Of a DNA stretch of 64,000 bases, positions 59,901 through 64,000 are shown one piece after another; position 1 is the stretch's first letter, and every line of letters starts with the position of its first letter. The notes below the pieces were generated by a model. That model saw nothing but the letters and a program-made list of their open reading frames with translations, made no database searches and was not told where the DNA came from. This stretch comes from Siphonodentalium dalli. Its lineage: Eukaryota; Mollusca; Scaphopoda; Gadilida; Siphonodentaliidae. The position numbers and the translations under genes were made by a program. The stretch lies in the NCBI GenBank assembly GCA_032622095.1, contig CP136064.1, positions 47,383,573 through 47,447,572 of the forward strand, given 5' to 3'.

Positions 59901-61664
59901 AGCATACATCTCCAACAACATAATAATTCTCAGGGGAGATATCAGAATCATACATGTCCTCAGTTCTAACAACCATTATCCATGACCATCTAATAACCTG
60001 TTTCAGGAAATTCAGATGCCGTTTGGTACTGACAGTGGCCATAAACACAGTTTTATTTCGATATCTCTGCACATAAAAGCAAACCACACCATCAATTTAA
60101 AGTTTGTAATTTACCGATAAAACCCTTTTTAACCCTCTCATGATGGGAGCTGTCCTGGTGGAGCATTTAATATCCTCTGCCAGTGCATTCTCTTGTATAC
60201 GCGAGTTTCCCATAGGGAGTCTCACATATCTAAGAGAATACACAGGCATACAAGGTTAAGTTAAATATTGTTAGGCCAATGTATTCTCTTATATATTCGA
60301 GGATCCATATGGGAGACTCACATATATAAGGGAATACATTGGCACAGGGTTTTCGCAAAAATTCAGGAAGCTCCAGTCATGAAATTGTTAAGAGATCTAA
60401 TGTCACTTGAACTAGCTCACCCTGTTTCCATATATTTCCATTATTGCAGGAAGCTGAGCTGGAGAAAAAGTTAGAAGTTTTTGGTTGCCAGGAAGTGTTG
60501 CCGCATGATAACCGGGTAGGTATATAACACAAACACAATAATGACAATCAGAACCCCAGTTTGATTTGGAACTTTTTACTTTATTGTGTTGAACTTATGA
60601 CCAAAAAACAGCTGACAGTTTGTCCCCCGAAAAAAAAATGATTCAGGGGACTGGCTGGAACTACTTTGAGTTTATGTTGTTTCCGAAGAGTGATGTATAT
60701 AATGTCAATGATCCACTTCAAGTGATACACAGATAACTACCAGTTTTTCATCAGACTTAAATCACAATTAAGGTAGTTATAGTATCAATGGTACTTACAT
60801 TCATGGATTAGACTTATCGTACATAAGGGTGTGGAATAAATACAGAACACTACTTGCATCATTAACTAAAATCTTTTATCGAACCACGCAGTCACATTTC
60901 ACCCAAGCTCTGCTACCATTATATATATCCTAGCGCCGTTAGCAACTCATTCGATAAAAGATTCTTGATTACAATCCTCATTGTGTTCCATCTAAATATA
61001 GCTCTTTTCAAATGTGAAGTTAATTTGAAAAAAATTTTGTAGCGAGAAGTTGATGAGTTGAGAGATCAAATGATGATGGAATTGAGGGACATGAATGAGA
61101 GAAATCAAGCTGCAATTGAGGTTGAACGAGAGAGTAACCGAGGTATTTATCGCGTATCAACATAGCCAAAATCATAACAAAACCCCCAAATATTTCACAG
61201 GTTGATATGTTACATCTAAAAGAACATAATATATATGTTTAGATCGAGAACTTCTGACTTCAAACTTTAAGGCACTGACATTTCGATGGCATTCACATAT
61301 TCAATTCTAGAGTTATCCTTCCATGCTTATCTGCAAATTACAATTACTTGTCCATCTAGATGTTTCTGCTATGTATTATAAGATTATGATTTGCCATCAG
61401 GACTGCTTTCAATAAAGTGTCCAATGACGTTGTTCACATAAAAATATTGCCATTCCAGTTTTACATGGTTTGTTCGCCAGTGGCTTCAGTTGAAAAGCAT
61501 GTCATATGATGATAGATATGTGTTACTGACACAAATGTGTGATATATATTCTAGGTATTAAATCAAACCTTGGGGTTCTGCAAGATGATGATGACTTTGA
61601 GAAAGAGTTATTGAACAAGCAGCAAAAACAGGTGACCCAGATGAAAGATAACATGGATAAAAAG
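50721..61664 (+). CDS. DZIP1: DZIP1/DZIP1L-like cilium protein (8 exons, 3' incomplete)
   Basis: Eight exons join in frame to 343 codons: 50721-50963, 51438-51509, 53547-53612, 54480-54617, 58932-59165, 60450-60515, 61043-61142 and 61555-61664. All introns have GT-AG ends. All splices are phase 0 except exon 7/8, which splits a Gly codon. Residues 20-125 match the Dzip-like N-terminal domain (FRKRLERVDWRRIASLDLD, LQENLMNITFCNI, LCIEYLLHSQEYLSNLL). Residues 174-195 form one C2H2 zinc finger (C-x2-C-x12-H-x4-H, starting CPFCPKAF). Residues 128-170 and those after 210 are charged, coiled-coil-like. In vertebrates DZIP1 acts at the basal body and appendages in ciliogenesis and Hedgehog/Gli signalling, and DZIP1L at the transition zone. 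The human proteins exceed 750 residues, so at least half is beyond the window. I cannot tell DZIP1 from DZIP1L, and an invertebrate may have one co-orthologue. The start is chosen because ATG at 50721 is the first in-frame Met after the acceptor at 50712. Confidence 0.9.
51438..51509 (+). CDS. DZIP1: DZIP1-like exon (residues 82-105)
   Basis: Acceptor attccag. It encodes DCRSVDPNFIKLFKIS, then QLCIEYLL, the family's conserved VDP...LLK..QL.IEYLL region. Donor gtgagt. 72 bp, phase 0 at both ends. Confidence 0.9.
51766..53340. mobile_element. Nested MITEs in DZIP1 intron 2
   Basis: A left end like the 49312 MITE (acagctatacttaaagtaat) lies at 51766. A complete GGCACGGGCGGC-family MITE occupies 52106-52640 (ttaaaggcacgggcggcatt to acgccgcccgtatctttaa). 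About 52744-53336 is bounded by acagctatgctctaattaat and its complement. This looks like several insertions of related elements into one intron, with ccgcggt-type palindromic filler. Confidence 0.6.
52106..52640. mobile_element. TTAA-type MITE, 'GGCACGGGCGGC' family, best copy
   Basis: TTAA is intact at both ends, with inverted termini of about 17 bp (aaaggcacgggcggc and gccgcccgtatcttt). Internal blocks are collinear with the copies at 46968 and 7752/9393 and inverted relative to 21264 and 44930. 535 bp, non-coding. Confidence 0.8.
53547..53612 (+). CDS. DZIP1: DZIP1-like exon (residues 106-127)
   Basis: Acceptor ttccttttgtag. It encodes HSQEYLSNLLNSNDGK, then TKKVFQ, matching the HSQEYL segment of the Dzip-like domain. 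Donor gtaggc. 66 bp. Confidence 0.88.
54480..54617 (+). CDS. DZIP1: DZIP1-like exon (residues 128-173)
   Basis: Acceptor ttattttttttaag. It encodes EQEEATKVLESVKKELADCK, continuing KESHKRKKLL and HSGSGSYHK. The charged helix just before the zinc finger is as in DZIP1 proteins. Donor gtacta, a weak donor. The last 30 bases plus donor are the seed of the minisatellite that follows. Confidence 0.85.
54588..55375 (+). repeat. 70-73-bp minisatellite copying exon 4 end and donor
   Basis: Eleven units counted by the ggctctgga landmark (54597, 54668, 54741, 54811, 54883, 54953, 55028 as agctctgga, 55097, 55169, 55241 and 55313). The first is the genuine exon end. Each unit reads atggtggctctggaagctat, then cata(a/c)ggtactagtacaat, then agatatcaaccc ttcttccattcagtt. 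About half of the intronic units keep the aag|gtacta donor context. The others read catacagtacta or catacggtacta. Confidence 0.92.
57140..57234. repeat. 95-bp palindrome (TAATGCCCTAAATAAT family)
   Basis: The arm taatgccctaaataattgac, then tccataaccacggcagaatt, is answered by aattctgctgtggttaagga, then gtcgattatttagggcatta. A larger member of the family lies at about 59643-59847. Confidence 0.85.
57381..57834. mobile_element. TTAA-ended MITE pair
   Basis: ttaactctttctgtattaaa at 57381 recurs as ttaactctttctttactaaa at 57565. Each is followed by cactcattga or tactcattga and by ggaaatgttcagataataag. The right end is tagtgtagaaagggttaa (57834), inverted to the left ends. This is consistent with a TTAA-target element and a partial second copy upstream. 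Confidence 0.6.
58932..59165 (+). CDS. DZIP1: DZIP1-like zinc-finger exon (residues 174-251)
   Basis: The acceptor tctatttacag is followed by TGT CCT. It encodes CPFCPKAFINHSFLESHL, then SRKH, a single C2H2 finger. A Ser/Pro linker and a coiled-coil segment (FVDEINEIKKRLSRTEGM) follow. Donor gtaagt at 59166. Phase 0 at both ends. Confidence 0.93.
59643..59847. repeat. 205-bp near-perfect hairpin
   Basis: The outer arms match the 57140 palindrome family (ctaaataatcaactcgttaac and gagtcgattatttagggcat). The inner arms (atatggcttgttgccattca, tcggaaa and complement) pair around cctctcag-type loop sequence near 59738-59750. A stem of nearly 100 bp. Confidence 0.85.
60129..60362. mobile_element. 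Diverged piggyBac-like MITE relic
   Basis: Starts ttaaccctctcatgatggga. It has two decayed versions of the ccaatgcattctcttatata palindromes, near 60180-60245 and 60275-60343. The right terminus was not found. Older than the copies at 19156 and 63677. Confidence 0.6.
60450..60515 (+). CDS. DZIP1: DZIP1-like exon (residues 252-273)
   Basis: Acceptor ttccattattgcag. It encodes EAELEKKLEVFGCQ, then EVLPHDNR. Donor gtaggt. 66 bp, phase 0 at both ends. Coiled-coil-like composition. Confidence 0.8.
60516..61042. other. DZIP1 intron 6
   Basis: No repeat or exon recognised. A short inverted match (aatcttttatcgaa near 60870 and ttcgataaaagatt near 60950) forms a possible 14-bp stem. Confidence 0.5.
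61043..61142 (+). CDS. DZIP1: DZIP1-like exon (residues 274-307, split codon)
   Basis: Acceptor aaaattttgtag. It encodes REVDELRDQMMMELRDMNER, then NQAAIEVERESNR, a coiled-coil segment. Donor gtattt, leaving one base of a Gly codon. Confidence 0.8.
61555..61664 (+). CDS. DZIP1: DZIP1-like exon (residues 307-343), last seen
   Basis: Acceptor atatatattctag. Two bases complete the Gly codon, then IKSNLGVLQDDDDFEKELL, then NKQQKQVTQMKDNMDKK. Donor gtaaat. Later exons are outside the window or not recognisable in 61665-64000. Confidence 0.8.
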
Positions 61665-63676
61665 GTAAATTTGATATACAGTGTGACTCTACTTTTTCGT
61701 AACAGTGCAGTCGCGTATAACTGGTCCAGTAGGTACAGAGTAATTAAATTAACTCGCTCTTTCTAAAGAGTTTGGCCTTCTTGAGTTGATATTATTATGC
61801 ATAAGAAATCATGTAATGGCATTCAATGTTAACTTACAAACAACAATGATGGTGGATGTTTCCAAATGACGTTAACAGTTCTTTTATGAAGAGACATCTA
61901 CAGCCAAGTTTTGGCGCGTTTCCCCTCACATTGAAACCTTGACCAGTCTGGGTGTTAAATTTCCTTATTGTTTATTACCATTGATTAGACCTAACACCGA
62001 TACTATAATATTGTCAATGGAATGTTCCAGCTGAATATAATGTTAATAGCTCGACTAGTCATCATGAAATCAAATATCCCTATGATCAGGGTTCGCGCTA
62101 CCACTTGTCAAATTTGCCAATGGCAAAAATAATTCACATTTGGCAAAAAATAATTCAATTGGCAAAAAATTTGGCAAGACACTTTTGATTCCACAATAAA
62201 GTTTGATAATAATTGTCAGCCAATACCACTCATTTCAGGAAACTCTTTCATTAATGGTATTATTGTTGGTGATTTATAAGGTTATGAAAAGTTCATATCG
62301 ATGGGTGGAGAGTATGCTAGTATGTCTGGTGGTGGCGTTTACATAGCTAATCCTCTTTGTTTCGATGTGCCTGTCTGATGAAGAAACCCTTCTACAATTG
62401 TATTGTTATGCTGTTGGTTTATTGTTCTATGATAAACACAAGTATAAAGGCGAGAATTATTAATAATGAACTGCTATCCTATCGATATCAAAGGTCGCTC
62501 AAGCAGAGATTGTCTTAATAATCAAAATAAAATACACAATGTTGTAGAAACTGATAGCATTGGGCAACTTCTAACAGTATTTGGCTAAAATTATTTTCAT
62601 TTGGCAACAGTAAATTTTGGGCCACGCGGACCCTGCCTATGATACTCCAAAAAAATTTCCAACGTTGTTTCGTTGGATAAACACCTGCTAGTTCACTAAT
62701 TGCTTTCATGGTCGAATTCCCAAATATCTAATTCAACAGAGCATGTTTGTCTACTAATTAGAATTTTAGATATGTTGTTGTTGAAAATGTTAATGGCCTT
62801 AGATTACACTTTCGGCAGATTGCTTTGAATTTATTTCAGACTTTACAATTAGCCATTACTTCCTACAATTCTTGGAAAAATAAATGTAAAATGCCTCTCT
62901 CCCTCATCAAATTTTCCATATATATATTTCACTGAGAACACAGTTATCTATTTTTAATGTGGTAAGTTGGAAGATATCTACATATTCGATAATATTTATC
63001 TAATGATTGGGAGTGACAACACTTAGGAAATAAACATACTCTGTTGAGACGGATATCTGGGGATTCGAGCATGAAAACAGTTTGTGAACAAGTCGGCTTT
63101 GTTTTCATGCTCTGATCCCTGAATATCCAACTCAACAGGGTACATTTATCTCCATTGTAATTCAATCCACCCAATAATTTAAAGTGATGTGGAACACTCC
63201 GGTAGGGTAATCCAATAGAAATGGAGAATAATCTTGCTCAAAGTTGTTCTTTTTATGAATATTAATCCAAATTGCTGACACACCTTCATTCTGATATATT
63301 AATTAAATGCACCGACTCTGAATGGCGAAATCATTTGTGTTTGTTTGTTGCCAATTGTTGCATCCCGAATCCAGATGTAAATATTTACAACTGTGTAGTT
63401 TTGATGATGTTTTCTATTGAGTGGTATGATCGTTTTCTTTGAAATTTTCGACGATGTTAGTAGAATGCTACATTTTCCAGGTTGGCATAATACCTGAATA
63501 CTAGCTTTTTAGTTTCACGAACTCGAACATGTCCATAATATGTCTTTAAAAGCAACTGCACGAAAAGATGTTTTTATCGACAATACATGATTTGAAGTGA
63601 TATATTCTTTTTATGGTGATCAAATATATGGGTACATTCCATGGGGTTACTCTTACAGCGTCAGTACAACTTCCTA
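61665..63676. other. Downstream intron of DZIP1-like gene, no exon seen
   Basis: Mostly anonymous. A repeat of aaaataattca and ttggcaaaa strings lies near 62110-62180. A hairpin at about 63040-63145 (gagcatgaaaacag and tgttttcatgctc, with outer ggatat and atatcc, gttgag and ctcaac) belongs to the family seen at 6117-6186. Confidence 0.5.
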
Positions 63677-64000
63677 TTAACCCTTTACCCAACAGAACGG
63701 CCCTGTGCCAATGCATTCTCTTATATATGCGAGTCGACCATAGGTCGCCTCGCATATATAAGAGAATGCATTGGCTTAGCACATTAAAAATTATAAAATT
63801 GTTAAAGAATGTAAGAAAAAATGGTAAAAAGTGTTAAAAAAAGATTTTTTTTAGGCCAATGCATTCTCTTATATATGCGAGGCGACCTATGGTCGACTCG
63901 CATATATAAGAGAATGCATTGGCACAGGGCATAACTGTCACAATGTGGTCAAGGAGCCGGTTCCAATGATATCCATATTTGTATGGTTCTATTGAGACAG
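63677..64000. mobile_element. piggyBac-like palindromic MITE, copy cut by window end
   Basis: Begins TTAACCCTTTACCCAACAGA and is almost identical to 19156-19480, including both 67-bp palindromes. The right TIR lies past the window end. High identity between two distant copies implies recent activity. Confidence 0.85.

Larger units (their letters stand above)
59166..60449. other. DZIP1 intron 5 with hairpin and MITE relics
   Basis: A CT microsatellite lies at about 59356-59373. A long hairpin lies at 59643-59847, and a diverged copy of the piggyBac-like MITE at about 60129-60360 (degenerate attctcttatata palindromes). No exon was seen. Confidence 0.65.

Overview
This is eukaryotic, almost certainly invertebrate metazoan, nuclear DNA. 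It is AT-rich, intron-rich and repeat-dense, with no operons, ribosome binding sites or long uninterrupted genes. One host gene is recognised with confidence: a DZIP1/DZIP1L-type cilium gene on the + strand. Eight coding exons (50721-61664) join in frame with GT-AG introns, and the 3' part lies beyond the window. I cannot name the species. Repeat content and gene structure would fit a mollusc or other lophotrochozoan, a lancelet or a similar animal, and this is only an inference.

Layout: 1-3.1 kb is anonymous sequence with a perfect hairpin. 3.1-6.1 kb is a truncated copy of a giant foldback element. 6.3-7.56 kb is a second, unrelated foldback element whose arms are made of 16-bp subrepeats. 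7.75-9.68 kb is an old MITE split by about 1.4 kb of other DNA. 10.3-10.8 kb holds a dispersed ~190-bp-unit repeat. 12.0-17.6 kb is a large 30-bp minisatellite with higher-order organisation. 17.8-18.3 kb is GAT-rich. 18.6-26.7 kb mixes MITEs, a head-to-tail repeat full of GACCTTGA/TCAAGGTCA motifs, and two weak exon candidates. 26.86-31.95 kb is a complete ~5.1-kb foldback element that is one imperfect palindrome along its whole length. 31.95-37.25 kb is a DNA transposon with ~0.4-kb terminal inverted repeats. It carries a decayed gene with a CXC (tesmin/TSO1-like) cysteine-rich tail. Its 3' end and the following DNA (36006-39920) are tandemly duplicated at 39921-43838 with about 0.2% divergence. 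44.5-48.3 kb is again MITEs and head-to-tail repeats. An orphan exon-like ORF lies at 48379-48506, and the DZIP1-like gene fills the rest, with MITEs, palindromes and a minisatellite in its introns.

The strongest unusual signals are five. (1) The 5.1-kb full-length palindromic element, with AAGATGGCGGC-like motifs regularly spaced in both arms. (2) A 70-73-bp intronic minisatellite that has amplified the end of DZIP1 exon 4 together with its splice donor, giving about ten decoy donor copies. (3) The recent 3.9-kb tandem duplication with a 2-bp microhomology junction. (4) A punctuated 30-bp minisatellite with a 1173-bp higher-order repeat. (5) Several TTAA-flanked MITE families, two of which have piggyBac-like or similar ends.

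Nearly all long ORFs outside DZIP1 and the transposon relic are by-products of repeats. Calls were made by eye without alignment, so repeat edges are approximate to about 10-30 bp.
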